Source: JANQPX01 sp041398025
GTDB taxonomy: Bacteria > Pseudomonadota > Alphaproteobacteria > Geminicoccales > Geminicoccaceae
Assembly (NCBI GenBank): GCA_041398025.1
Contig: JAWKVM010000034.1
Location: 1-64,000, forward strand
Reading direction: 5' to 3'
Length of the DNA stretch: 64,000 nucleotides
A program made the translations under genes and the position numbers. This document shows, piece after piece, positions 28,681 through 37,377 of the stretch; the stretch's first letter is position 1, and each line of letters opens with the position of its first letter. The notes beneath the pieces were generated by a model that was given only the letters and a program-made list of their open reading frames with translations, was not told the DNA's origin and did no database searches.

Positions 28681-29604
28681 GTCGAGTACTCCCTGTCGGT
28701 CTGCGCCACGTCTGTTGCGAGCGATTGGACCGACCTGTTGTGAACTCATCACACTAGGCAAGAGGCGGCCTCCGCTTGTCAATTGCAAAGTCTTGAACCG
28801 ACTGGCGAAAGCGATCGGCGGAACATTCTGCCTCAGCTCACGCAACTGTGTTTGAAATAGCGTTCAAGGTGATCGTTGTCACATTATTCCCATCATTTTT
28901 GTCCTATCTTGAATCATGCCAAGGCCGAGAACCGATGATGGCGAGAAACATGGCCCGGTTCTCATCAGAGCAACAACAAGAGGATGCCGTCGGTTCCTGA
29001 CCGAAGGGGCATCGAGGCGGGAAACGAGTGTCACCTTCGATCGGCTGGCAGCCGGCGCGTCCTCTCCCAGGCCGGAGCCAGCCCGTTCCTTTTTACGAGG
29101 GCCGCTAGCCACCGTTGCAAACTTGTCGCGCTGGTTAACTCTCTTTTAACCACAGCCATTCACCATGGGATTCGGTGGCCAGGTTCTCTTGACGGAACCA
29201 GCCGGCGCTGGCTAATCACCACGCCTTTCCGTTCCGGCGAGCGTGCGACGTCGCGCCGGCGGCCAGCAGACCTCGCGACAGGGCGATAGGGACGATTTGG
29301 CGATGGGATTCAAAGCGATGCCCGAATTCACCGAAATGACCGACGTCGGCTCGGACCACCCTTCGGGGCTGCCCGGTTTCGGCGGCCGTCCGAGGCTGCA
29401 TCCATCCTGGCATGATCCTCGAACCGAGCGCGACAGGCCGAAGGCGCCGTCGCGGCCCGGACGGGTGAGCGACCGGGCTGCATCCGGTGACGCTGGCAAC
29501 GTGGCCTGACCTTTCCCTGAACGCGAGCGTGGCTTCCATGCTTGCGGGATCGTCGGTCTGATTGCTATCAGAGGACGATTGTCGCCATCGGAAAAGGGGC
29601 AGGT
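28681..29604. other. Long intergenic region between dppA-type gene and gpmA
   Basis: About 920 bp with no convincing gene; the short frames there have no recognisable products. TTGACA (minus strand, 28777-28782) about 100 bp upstream of the dppA-type start could be a -35 element, but its -10 is weak. A GTTAAC-N6-TTTAACC-like tract near 29134-29152 resembles the outer arm of R1, without a clear inner palindrome. Confidence 0.5.
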
Positions 29605-30297
29605 ATGACGAAGCTGGTCTTGATACGCCATGGTCAGAGCCTTTGGAACAAGGCCAACCTGTTCACGGGATGGAAGGACGTCGATCTTTCCGAGCAGGGC
29701 GTCGCCGAGGCCAAGGCGGCCGGGCAGCGGCTGCTGGCGGCCGGCTTTGATTTCGATATCTGCTACACGTCGTTGCTGACGCGCGCCATCAAGACGCTGC
29801 ATCTGGTGCTCGAAGAGATGGACCGGCTCTGGCTGCCGGTGGAGAAGAACTGGCGGCTGAACGAGCGGCACTACGGCGCGCTTCAAGGCCTGAACAAGGC
29901 TGAGACCGCTCAAAAATACGGCGACGAGCAGGTGCATATCTGGCGCCGCAGCTACGATACGCCGCCGCCGGCTCTGGAGCCTGGCGACGAGCGTCATCCC
30001 GGTGCCGACCGGCGCTACGCCGATCTCGATCCCGCCGAGGTTCCGAGTGCTGAATGCCTGAAGGATACCGTCGAGCGCGTGCTTCCCTACTGGCACCAGA
30101 CCATCGCGCCATCGATCCGGCAGGGTCGGCGGGTGATCATCGCCGCCCATGGCAACAGTCTGCGCGGCCTGGTCAAATATCTGGATGGGATCGGCGACAG
30201 CGACATTCTGAAGCTGGAAATTCCCACCGGCATCCCCTGGATCTATGACCTCGACGACGATCTGAAGCCGATCCGGCGCTACGTGCTCGAGGGGTGA
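29605..30297 (+). CDS. gpmA: 2,3-bisphosphoglycerate-dependent phosphoglycerate mutase
   Basis: GpmA interconverts 3- and 2-phosphoglycerate in glycolysis and gluconeogenesis. The 230-residue product starts MTKLVLIRHGQSLWN with the phospho-histidine His9 in RHG, has TGWKDVDLSEQG, ERHYGALQGLNKAET, and the second His in IIAAHGNSLRGLVKYL. Family length and motifs are complete. The ATG at 29605 follows an AGGGGCAGGT ribosome-binding region. No operon partner: a TetR gene starts about 150 bp downstream. Confidence 0.96.
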   Translation: MTKLVLIRHGQSLWNKANLFTGWKDVDLSEQGVAEAKAAGQRLLAAGFDFDICYTSLLTRAIKTLHLVLEEMDRLWLPVEKNWRLNERHYGALQGLNKAETAQKYGDEQVHIWRRSYDTPPPALEPGDERHPGADRRYADLDPAEVPSAECLKDTVERVLPYWHQTIAPSIRQGRRVIIAAHGNSLRGLVKYLDGIGDSDILKLEIPTGIPWIYDLDDDLKPIRRYVLEG

Positions 30298-30446
30298 TGA
30301 TGGCGACCGCGCTCTGAGGCAGACGGCCTGTCGCCGCAAAAACTGCGAGCACAAATTTCAACCAGCCGTGGCAATCTCTGGTTCATCGCCTATGGTGAGC
30401 CGGTAGATGGACTATTGGGGAAGAGGCTTTCGGGCCGAACAACGCC

Positions 30447-31073
30447 ATGGCTGGGCGAAAGCTGCTCGACAGAGACAGGATTTCCGCGGATGCCCTGAAG
30501 ACGGCCGAGGGCATCATCGCCGAGCGCGGCCTCGGCGCGCTGAATGCCCGCGAGGTCGCCCAGGGCGCCGGGATTGCGGTCGGCACGCTCTACAATGTCT
30601 TTGGCAGCCTCGACAGCCTGATCCAGCGCCTGAACGCGCGCACCCTGGATCGTCTGTGCGCGCGCCTCGAAACCGAGGCGCGCAAGGTCGAGGGGCCGGA
30701 CGCTCAGATGGCGGCCATGGCGCGTGCCTATATCGATTTTGCCGATGAGCAGCCTCTGGTCTGGCGAGCGGTGTTCGACCATCAGCCCGTTGGCGAGGGC
30801 GCGCGTGCCGATTGGTATTCGTCCAATATCGAACGCATCGCGGCGCTGGCAATCGCTATCCTGAGCCCGATTTTCCCTGGAGATCATCGCCGCGCCGCGC
30901 GCCGCGTCGCGACCATCATCTGGTCCGGCGTGCACGGCATCTGTGCCCTGGCGCAAGGGGGAAACCTTCGCCATGTCACCCATGCCGACCCCAAACGTCT
31001 GGCGGAGGATCTGGTCCGCGGCTATCTCGCAGGCCTCGACCGAGAGGATCCGTCGGCATCCTTCAGGAGATAA
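30447..31073 (+). CDS. TetR/AcrR family transcriptional regulator
   Basis: The 208-residue protein has an N-terminal helix-turn-helix (NAREVAQGAGIAVGTLYNVFGSLDSL, residues about 32-58) and a C-terminal helical ligand domain of the WHG/TetR_C_33 type (YIDFADEQPLVWRAVFDHQP). Ligand and targets are unknown. Its stop is three bases before the first of two identical 15-bp palindromes that flank the promoter of the next gene, so it probably regulates that gene. A half-site GTTCAT lies upstream of its own start near 30381. Confidence 0.88.
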   Translation: MAGRKLLDRDRISADALKTAEGIIAERGLGALNAREVAQGAGIAVGTLYNVFGSLDSLIQRLNARTLDRLCARLETEARKVEGPDAQMAAMARAYIDFADEQPLVWRAVFDHQPVGEGARADWYSSNIERIAALAIAILSPIFPGDHRRAARRVATIIWSGVHGICALAQGGNLRHVTHADPKRLAEDLVRGYLAGLDREDPSASFRR

Positions 31074-31075
31074 TT

Positions 31076-31090
31076 ATGAACTTCGTTCAT
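31076..31090. promoter_or_regulatory. Candidate TetR operator 1
   Basis: ATGAACTTCGTTCAT, a perfect 6-3-6 palindrome just after the TetR stop and upstream of the -35 element at 31098. The same arms recur at 31130. Confidence 0.65.
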
Positions 31091-31097
31091 TTTTAAA

Positions 31098-31126
31098 TTG
31101 ACATCCATTAGAAAACGCTTATCTAT
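31098..31126 (+). promoter_or_regulatory. Sigma-70-type promoter of the small gene at 31160
   Basis: TTGACA at 31098-31103 with candidate -10 hexamers TATCTA (31120-31125, 16-bp spacer) or ATCTAT (31121-31126). It lies between two copies of ATGAAC-N3-GTTCAT. Confidence 0.55.
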
Positions 31127-31129
31127 TAA

Positions 31130-31144
31130 ATGAACATAGTTCAT
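31130..31144. promoter_or_regulatory. Candidate TetR operator 2
   Basis: ATGAACATAGTTCAT, the same 6-3-6 palindrome as at 31076 with a different centre. Centre-to-centre distance is 54 bp, about five helical turns. It would cover the transcription start. Confidence 0.65.
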
Positions 31145-31159
31145 TAATGGAAGCGCCAG

Positions 31160-31540
31160 ATGTCGACATCAGAACAGCCGCCTCGTCGCGGGCTGCTTTC
31201 GGCCGAACCCTCGTCGCGGCCGGGACATGGTCATCAGCCGCCGGACGAGCGATCGCGCAACGAGCGCCTTGGCATGGAGGCCGTCGATCCCCATCCGGCG
31301 TGGCTGAAGAGATGGCGATGCCTGCGTACCGACCTGGGCATCGACGACGATGCTGACCGGACGCGCGAGGCGGCGGACGATTTGCAGGCGAAGATTGCCC
31401 ACACGCCTGCACAAACGCTGGCGGGCCTGCAGGCGCAGGCCGAGCTGATCGCCGAACTCGCCTGGAACGACGTCGTCGCCGCAACCGCACGCCAGCTCCT
31501 GGCGGGGATCAAACGGCTGCGGCGATCGGGCCCGCGGTGA
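31160..31540 (+). CDS. Small hypothetical protein under probable TetR control
   Basis: I do not recognise this 126-residue protein. The first 45 residues are polar and disordered-looking (SEQPPRRGLLSAEPSS), the middle has WLKRWRCLRTDLGIDDDADR, and the C-terminal 55 residues are predicted helices with an AGLQAQAELIAELAWNDV segment. No signal peptide or membrane span is seen. It begins 16 bases after the second ATGAAC-N3-GTTCAT palindrome, and the promoter between the palindromes points into it. An open frame and dedicated promoter support a real gene; function unknown. Confidence 0.6.
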   Translation: MSTSEQPPRRGLLSAEPSSRPGHGHQPPDERSRNERLGMEAVDPHPAWLKRWRCLRTDLGIDDDADRTREAADDLQAKIAHTPAQTLAGLQAQAELIAELAWNDVVAATARQLLAGIKRLRRSGPR

Positions 31541-31574
31541 TGCTTTGGCGCCGGCCGTCTGCGTGGCAGAAGCT

Positions 31575-32969
31575 CTAGCGGGCGCCGATGCCGCCAAAGG
31601 CGATGCGGGCGGTCTGGATCATGGTGACCAGGTCGAGAAACAGCGAGTAGTTCTTCACGTAGTAGAGATCATATTCGAGTTTTTCCCGGGCATCCTCGAT
31701 CGAGGCGCCGTAGGGATAGTTGATCTGAGCCCAGCCGGTGATGCCCGGACGCACGGTGTGGCGTTTGGCGTAGAGGGGGAGGACGGCGGCGAGGTTTTCG
31801 GTGAACTCGGGCCGTTCGGGCCGTGGGCCGACGATGCTCATGTCGCCTTTCAGCACATTGAAGAGCTGCGGCAATTCATCGAGCCGGCTGCGCCTGAGGA
31901 CGTGGCCGAACCGGGTAATGCGATCGTCGGCGGCGCGTGCCCATTGCGCCTTGCCATCGGCCTCGGCGTCGGCGCGCATGCTGCGGAATTTGTAGATCTC
32001 GAACAGTCTGCCATCCAGACCGACGCGTTTCTGGCGATAGAGAACCGGCCCCGGGGAATCGAGCTTTACGAGAAGGGCAAGGAGCGGGAGGAGGGGGAGA
32101 ACGGCCGTCAGGATGAGCGTGCTGTAGACGAGGTCGGTGCCGCGTTTTGCCACGCTTCTCAGCCGTCCGCGCCGAAATCCCGGTGCGAAGATCAGCCAGT
32201 CCGATTCCATCAGATCGAGCTTCACCCGGCCGGTGATGCGCTCGACGAAGGACGTGCTGTCGGTGACCGAGATCCCGTCCATGCGGCAGTGAATCAGGTC
32301 CTTCTCGGGCAGCGGGATGCTCCTGCCGTCGAGAGCGATCACGATCTCCTCGATGCGCTGAGCCTTCGCATAGGCGGCGAGGTCGCTCGGCATGCCGAGA
32401 ATGCGCTGGGATGGGAGCACACCCATGCCATCCAGGGGCTGGGGCATGCCTTCGAGCTGCACGAAGCCGTCGACATTGGGGCCGTGAAAGCCGAGGCCCA
32501 GCGCGCGCCAGAGCGCTTCTGCCTTGGCGCCGGTGCCCAGCACCAGGGCGCGTGGCTTGATCCTCGACCGCAGGCCGGTGAGCTTCCGCCCGATCAGGCG
32601 GGCGCCGAGCGCGATCAGGCAGCTGAGACCGGCGCAGAAGGCGATTTTCGCAGGCGACGGCCAATAGCCGAGGATCAGATACTGGCTGAGGATGATCAGG
32701 AAGGAACCGCAAAGGGCGCTGGCGAACAGGCGTCGTGCCATGACCTGGACCGAGCGCCAGGCCTCCAGGTGGTAACTGCCGAGCGCGATCAGGCAAAGGA
32801 GGAGGAGGCCGCTTGGCAGCAGGACGGTGCGCAGAAGGTCGAAGTCGGCCTGCCCGGTGCCGATCAGAAGAAAGCGGCCGGACAGCATGAAAACGAAGCA
32901 GAACAGCACCGCCTCGATGGCTGACAGCATGAGGCTGAGGCGGTTGAAGTGGAAGCCCAATATCGACAT
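31575..32969 (-). CDS. Undecaprenyl-phosphate sugar transferase (PEP-CTERM-associated EpsB type)
   Basis: This 464-residue protein is a polyprenyl-phosphate hexose-1-phosphate transferase of the WbaP/EpsB type that starts exopolysaccharide synthesis on the lipid carrier. The N-terminal half has about five membrane helices and a CoA-binding-like nucleotide fold (RALVLGTGAKAEALWRALG). The C-terminal catalytic domain has KRGTDLVYSTLILTAVLPLL, then PVLYRQKRVGLDGRLFEIYKFRSM, LRRSRLDELPQLFNVLKGDMSIVGPRPERPEF and PGITGWAQI. Layout and length match TIGR03013-type enzymes of exosortase loci, so it likely serves the 7.7-20.8 kb cluster though 11 kb away. It starts beside an AT-rich intergenic region. 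Confidence 0.88.
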   Translation of the reverse strand: MSILGFHFNRLSLMLSAIEAVLFCFVFMLSGRFLLIGTGQADFDLLRTVLLPSGLLLLCLIALGSYHLEAWRSVQVMARRLFASALCGSFLIILSQYLILGYWPSPAKIAFCAGLSCLIALGARLIGRKLTGLRSRIKPRALVLGTGAKAEALWRALGLGFHGPNVDGFVQLEGMPQPLDGMGVLPSQRILGMPSDLAAYAKAQRIEEIVIALDGRSIPLPEKDLIHCRMDGISVTDSTSFVERITGRVKLDLMESDWLIFAPGFRRGRLRSVAKRGTDLVYSTLILTAVLPLLPLLALLVKLDSPGPVLYRQKRVGLDGRLFEIYKFRSMRADAEADGKAQWARAADDRITRFGHVLRRSRLDELPQLFNVLKGDMSIVGPRPERPEFTENLAAVLPLYAKRHTVRPGITGWAQINYPYGASIEDAREKLEYDLYYVKNYSLFLDLVTMIQTARIAFGGIGAR

Positions 32970-33350
32970 GAACCCTTCGACCTCTGCGGATCCAATTTCC
33001 CCTTGAGCGCTATATCAAACCCATACATCATTAATTTAAAGTTGAGAAGCGATTTTCTTGCCGAGCGGCATGGTTGATTTATGAGTCATTTTTTCGATAA
33101 GAAAAATCTTTTTTATCATTATGTTATAGATATGTTTTTAAGTAATGGTAGAGAACGTTATGTGCGCAGGGATAGAATAGGTTAATTTTCCTATATATGA
33201 GACCTTCAGCACGATGCCCTGGTAACTTGCCGTTTCGTTGAGCGCTTCTGGACCGTCGGAAGTGTTCCGGCTTGCCGTTCGCGGCCGAACTGGCCAGTGT
33301 GGTCGCCGAGGCGGGCCTTCGGTGCGCCTGGATCTTCTGGGGTAGGCGAC
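32970..33350. other. AT-rich divergent intergenic region
   Basis: About 380 bp between the sugar transferase (minus) and the epimerase (plus). Positions 33030-33210 are AT-rich and should contain both promoters. An imperfect inverted repeat GATAAG/CTTTTTTATC lies near 33097-33120. No gene is seen. Confidence 0.6.
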
Positions 33351-34370
33351 ATGAGTGGCGCAAAACGCAACACCTTCTTCTGTGTCGATGGCCACACATG
33401 CGGCAATCCCGTGCGCATGGTGGCGGGTGGTGGTCCGCTTTTGCACGGGGCGACCATGAGCGCACGCCGCCAGGATTTCATGGCGCGTTTCGACTGGATC
33501 AGGACGGCGCTGATGTTCGAGCCGCGCGGTCACGACGTCATGTCCGGCACGATCCTCTACCCGCCCTGTCGCGAGGACTGCGACCTGGGCGTGCTCTATA
33601 TCGAGGTCTCGGGCTGCCTGCCGATGTGCGGCCACGGCACCATCGGCACGGTCACGTTCGCCCTGGAGCAGGGCCTGGCGATGCCGGCGGCGGAGGGCGT
33701 GCTGCGCCTGGATACGCCGGCCGGCCTGGTCACCGCCCACTACGAGCGCAACCCTGTGCGAAAGGACCTGATCGACCGGGTGCGTCTGACCAACGTGCCG
33801 AGCTTTCTCGCACGGCCCGAGGTCAGGGTGGACTGCCCGGAGCTGGGCGAGCTGGTGATCGACATCGCCTATGGCGGCAATTTCTACGGGATCGTCGACC
33901 CGCAGCCCAACTATGCCGGGCTGGACAGCCTGAGCGCCGGTGACATTCAGCGCCTCAGCCCGCTGCTGCGCGAGCGGCTGAACCGGGCGGTCGCGGTGGT
34001 GCATCCCGAGGACCCGACCATCAAGGGGGTCAGCCATATCCAGTGGACCGGGGCGCCGAAGGACCCGAAGGCGCAGGGGCGCAACGCCGTCTTCTATGGC
34101 GAGAAGGCGATCGACCGCAGCCCCTGCGGCACCGGCACCTCGGCGCGCATGGCGCAGCTTGCGGCGAAAGGGAAACTGGTGGTCGGCGAGGATTTCGTCC
34201 ATGAGAGCATCATCGGCAGCCTGTTCGAGGGGCGGGTCGAGAAGGCCACCGAGGTCGGCGGCATGGCGGCGATCGTGCCGAGCGTCGCCGGCTGGGCCAG
34301 GCTGACCGGGCTGAACACGATCTTCGTCGAGGATCGCGATCCCTATGCCCACGGCTTTCAGGTAACCTAG
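33351..34370 (+). CDS. 4-hydroxyproline 2-epimerase (proline racemase family)
   Basis: The 339-residue enzyme probably converts trans-4-hydroxy-L-proline to cis-4-hydroxy-D-proline. Both catalytic cysteines are present: MCGHGTIGT near residue 90 and SPCGTGTSA near residue 254, so it is not the Cys/Thr dehydratase variant. The N-terminal VDGHTCGNPVRMVAGG is typical. The ATG at 33351 follows a GGGGTAGG ribosome-binding region. It is followed by an LtnD-like dehydrogenase and a dipeptidase on the same strand, and its stop is directly followed by repeat R2. Assignment to hydroxyproline rather than proline rests on family trends. Confidence 0.88.
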   Translation: MSGAKRNTFFCVDGHTCGNPVRMVAGGGPLLHGATMSARRQDFMARFDWIRTALMFEPRGHDVMSGTILYPPCREDCDLGVLYIEVSGCLPMCGHGTIGTVTFALEQGLAMPAAEGVLRLDTPAGLVTAHYERNPVRKDLIDRVRLTNVPSFLARPEVRVDCPELGELVIDIAYGGNFYGIVDPQPNYAGLDSLSAGDIQRLSPLLRERLNRAVAVVHPEDPTIKGVSHIQWTGAPKDPKAQGRNAVFYGEKAIDRSPCGTGTSARMAQLAAKGKLVVGEDFVHESIIGSLFEGRVEKATEVGGMAAIVPSVAGWARLTGLNTIFVEDRDPYAHGFQVT

Positions 34371-34455
34371 GTGGCGTGTGACGTGGCCACCTCATGGGGT
34401 TGCCCGCCGTCGTCGTTGATCTCGACGGTATGCGGCCAGGTTTGTCGACTGAGGA
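34371..34455 (+). repeat. Post-stop repeat R2, copy 2
   Basis: It starts directly after the TAG stop of the epimerase. GGTGGC (after the stop) pairs with GCCACC ten bases later, followed by a tract with TATGCGGCCAGGTTTG matching copy 1. No R1 copy follows here. Confidence 0.65.
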
Positions 34456-34557
34456 GTAGGGCTCTAGTGTCGAAGGTACACCGCCAGAGCCGGCAGACGA
34501 GCCGAGATTGGCAGGAAAGTTGCGTAGTGTGATCGAGTGGAGGTTTGAAGGACGACC

Positions 34558-35481
34558 ATGACGGATGAGAACGGGACAGCCATCGGCTTCATCGGCCTGG
34601 GCGCGATGGGAGCGGGCATGGTCGACAATCTTTTGAAGGCCGGGCTTGCGGTCACTGGCTTCGATGTGCGCGCCGAGGCGCTGGAACGGTTGCGCGAGAA
34701 GGGTGGGTGTCCGGCGGCGAGCCCGGCGGAGGCGGCGGACGGCGCCGGCCTTCTGATCCTGATGGTGGTCAACGACGCCCAGGTGGAGGCCGTGCTGTTC
34801 GGCGAGGGCGGCGCCCTCGAAACCCTGGCACCCGGCGCCGTGGTGATGATGTGCAGCACCGTGCCGGCGACGTTCACAAGAAAGCTCGGCGCGCGCCTCG
34901 CCGAGCGCGGCATCGAGCTCCTGGACGCGCCGGTGAGCGGTGGGGCGATCGGCGCCGACCTCGGCCGGCTGACCTTCATGGCATCAGGCTCCGACAAGGC
35001 GTTTGCGGCGAGCGAACACGCGATGGAGATCATGGCGGCGCGGGTGTTCAAGCTCGGCGACCAGGTGGGCACGGGCTCCTCGGTCAAGGCCGTCAACCAG
35101 CTCCTGGCAGGCGTCAATCTGGTGACCGCGGCCGAGGGCATGGCGTTCGGCGTCGCCCAGGGGGCCGATCCAGAGCTTCTGTTCGAGATCATCAAGGACG
35201 CCGCGGGCGGCTCCTGGATGTTCGCGGATCGCGTGCCGCATATGCTCGAGGACGACTACACGCCGAAGAGTGCGGTCAGCATCTGGGCCAAGGATCTCGG
35301 CCTGGTGCTGGATCAGGCCAAAAGCATGGACATGCCGGTGCCGGTGACCGCCGCCGCCTATCAGGTGGTGATGATGGCCATGGCCAAGGGGCTCGCCGGC
35401 ATCGACGATGCCGGCTTCGTCAAGGTCTATGAGGACTTCACCGGCGCCAGGATCGCCGCCAGGGGGAGCGACGCCGCATGA
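34558..35481 (+). CDS. NAD(P)-dependent beta-hydroxyacid dehydrogenase (LtnD-like)
   Basis: This 307-residue enzyme belongs to the 3-hydroxyisobutyrate dehydrogenase superfamily. The Rossmann motif is IGFIGLGAMGAGMVDNLLKAG, the substrate-binding motif DAPVSGGAIGAD, and the catalytic Lys lies in SVKAVNQLLAG. NDAQVEAVLFGEGG and the QLLAGVN segment resemble L-threonate dehydrogenase (LtnD), but tartronate-semialdehyde reductase is also possible. It overlaps the dipeptidase gene by four bases (ATGA). Shared strand with the epimerase suggests a catabolic operon; a direct role in hydroxyproline breakdown is inferred only. Confidence 0.82.
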   Translation: MTDENGTAIGFIGLGAMGAGMVDNLLKAGLAVTGFDVRAEALERLREKGGCPAASPAEAADGAGLLILMVVNDAQVEAVLFGEGGALETLAPGAVVMMCSTVPATFTRKLGARLAERGIELLDAPVSGGAIGADLGRLTFMASGSDKAFAASEHAMEIMAARVFKLGDQVGTGSSVKAVNQLLAGVNLVTAAEGMAFGVAQGADPELLFEIIKDAAGGSWMFADRVPHMLEDDYTPKSAVSIWAKDLGLVLDQAKSMDMPVPVTAAAYQVVMMAMAKGLAGIDDAGFVKVYEDFTGARIAARGSDAA

Positions 35482-36542
35482 GCGAGCAGCCGATGGTTCC
35501 GATTTTCGATGGTCACAATGATGCGCTGCTCCGCCTCTTCAAGCATGCGGATGAAGGCCCGTCCACTTTCATCGACGGCGGCGGGCGCGGCCATCTGGAT
35601 CTGCCCAAGGCCAAGGAAGGGCATTTCGCAGGCGGCATGTTCGCCTGCTTCACGCCGTCGGCGAAGGCCGAAGGGCAGGCGGTGACACGCACCGTCGGCG
35701 GCTATGAGGAGGCCTTTCCGCCGACCCCGGAACAGGCGGATGCGCTTCGCACCACCCTCGCGCTTGCCGCCGATCTGTTCCGCATCGAAGCCCTGTCCGC
35801 GGGACGGTTCAAGGTGGCGCGCACGGCTGACGAGATCGAGGACTGCATCCGGACGGATGTCATCGCCGCGACCCTGCACATCGAAGGGGCGGAAGCGATC
35901 GATCCCGAGATGCAGGCGCTCGACGTGCTGCATCAGGCGGGCCTGCGCTCGATCGGTCCGGTCTGGAGCCGGCCCAACATCTTCGGCTGCGGCGTGCCGT
36001 TCAAGTTCCCGAGCAGTCCGGATATCGGCCCGGGACTGACGGGCGCCGGCAAGGCCCTGGTCAGGGCGTGCAATGAGCTGAAGATCCTGATCGATCTCTC
36101 TCATCTGAACGAGAAGGGCTTTTGGGACGTCCACAAGCTGAGCGACGCGCCGCTGGTCGCGACCCATTCCAACGCCCACGCGCTCTGCCGGGTCTCGCGC
36201 AATCTCACCGATGAACAGCTCGCCGCGATCCGCGAGAGCGACGGCATGGTCGGTCTGAACTATGCGGTCTGCTTCCTGCGCGAGGACGGCGAGAACCGCG
36301 CCGACACACCCTTCGAGACCCTGCTGCGCCATCTCGACTATCTGATCGAGCATCTCGGCGAGGACCGGGTCGGCCTCGGCTCCGACTTCGACGGTGCGAC
36401 CATCCCGAGCGCGATCGGCACGGCCGCCGGCCTGCCGGCCTTCGTCGGGGCCATGCGCGCGCATGGCTATGGCGAGACGCTGATCGAGAAGATCTGCTAT
36501 CGCAATTGGGTAAGAGTGCTGAAGGCGACCTGGGGGGCCTGA
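35478..36542 (+). CDS. Membrane dipeptidase (renal dipeptidase family, M19)
   Basis: The 354-residue protein is a zinc dipeptidase of family M19. It shows the metal-binding FDGHNDALLRLF near the N-terminus, the bridging Glu in LHIEGAEAID, His residues in LIDLSHLNEKGFW and VATHSNAHALCRVSRNL, and GLGSDFDGATIPSA. No signal peptide is seen, so it is probably cytosolic. Bacterial members cleave dipeptides with D-residues. Coupling to the dehydrogenase upstream by a four-base overlap and the nearby epimerase and dipeptide importer fit uptake and cleavage of peptides, possibly Hyp- or D-residue-containing. Confidence 0.9.
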   Translation: MSEQPMVPIFDGHNDALLRLFKHADEGPSTFIDGGGRGHLDLPKAKEGHFAGGMFACFTPSAKAEGQAVTRTVGGYEEAFPPTPEQADALRTTLALAADLFRIEALSAGRFKVARTADEIEDCIRTDVIAATLHIEGAEAIDPEMQALDVLHQAGLRSIGPVWSRPNIFGCGVPFKFPSSPDIGPGLTGAGKALVRACNELKILIDLSHLNEKGFWDVHKLSDAPLVATHSNAHALCRVSRNLTDEQLAAIRESDGMVGLNYAVCFLREDGENRADTPFETLLRHLDYLIEHLGEDRVGLGSDFDGATIPSAIGTAAGLPAFVGAMRAHGYGETLIEKICYRNWVRVLKATWGA

Positions 36543-36719
36543 GCCCGCGCCCCTGCCGTTCCCGGTTTCTCGATGTCTCTCTCCCTCTGGGCAGAAAGGA
36601 CGTGCGGCGGCAATTCAGCAGTCATGGGAATAAGTTAGGTCCGGAAACGTATATTAGGGGTAGCCAAAAATGAAAAAACGACCATGAGAGCGCAGCGTTA
36701 ACTCCGAGGAGTAGCGTTC

Positions 36720-37112
36720 ATGACCTCCATGGTTTCCGACAGCGAAGCTGCCTGCCTCGATGTCGCGATCGATCTCTTGCAGCGAAGTGACGCCTATGCA
36801 GCGGCGGAACCGCTCCTTTCCCGCCAATATGCACGCCAGGCCTATGAAATGGCAGCGCTGTCTCCAGACCTGCGCGACGAGATCGTGCAGGCAAGAATCG
36901 AGATGATCGTGCGGAGCAGCGGTCAGCGCCGCATTGCGGACATTCTGAATGACGTCAGCTCGCCGAGCGGTGGTCGACGTCGCCGCTTGAAGAAGGCCAG
37001 CCTCATCATCTCCATGCTGCTGGCGGCCCTGTTCCTGCATTCGACATCCGTCGTCGAGCTGCCGGTTCGACAGGTCGAGCTTGCTGCCCGGCTGGTCGAT
37101 GCGCCGCTGTAG
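36720..37112 (+). CDS. Small membrane-anchored protein of unknown function
   Basis: The 130-residue protein is not recognised. Residues 1-80 look helical and soluble (LDVAIDLLQRSDAYAAAEPL, ARIEMIVRSSGQRRIADIL), followed by a basic stretch (GGRRRRLKKAS, about 84-94) and one hydrophobic segment (LIISMLLAALFLHSTSVVEL), then a short outer tail. The basic stretch before the helix suggests the N-terminus stays inside. CGAGGAG seven bases before ATG supports the start. A single-gene unit by spacing. Confidence 0.6.
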   Translation: MTSMVSDSEAACLDVAIDLLQRSDAYAAAEPLLSRQYARQAYEMAALSPDLRDEIVQARIEMIVRSSGQRRIADILNDVSSPSGGRRRRLKKASLIISMLLAALFLHSTSVVELPVRQVELAARLVDAPL

Positions 37113-37332
37113 CCGGCATCCGCAACCCGGCTTCTCTCACTCCCTCTTTCTCTGATCGGCGCGCGCTTGGGCGCGGTCATGGCACCGGGCCGACGGCAGG
37201 CGGCAGGCTCGGCTGAACCAGCGGCGCAGCGCCGAAACCCCAGGCGCAGGCGGCCTGCATCGCGGGCGGCCGTGATCACCGGAACATCCGTCTGGACGAC
37301 CTTTCGCTCCTCGGTTAGCCTCGTTCTAAAGT

Positions 37333-37354
37333 ACCCGAGCGGGGATGCTCGGGT
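37333..37354. promoter_or_regulatory. Hairpin upstream of glyoxalase gene
   Basis: Perfect 8-bp stem ACCCGAGC/GCTCGGGT with a 6-nt loop, 24 bases before the ATG at 37378. No U-tract follows; could be a leader structure or a terminator remnant. Confidence 0.4.
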
Positions 37355-37377
37355 GGTGGCCGATCAGGGGAGTTTCG

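Noticed and set aside
29134..29200. Eighth R1 copy in the gap before gpmA
   Set aside because: Only the outer GTTAAC/TTTAACC-like tract is present; no inner GGTCCATGCGA arm follows.
29216..29539. Small proteins in the 28.7-29.6 kb gap
   Set aside because: Several overlapping frames of 60-110 codons on both strands have Arg/Pro-rich products, no ribosome sites and no recognisable domain.
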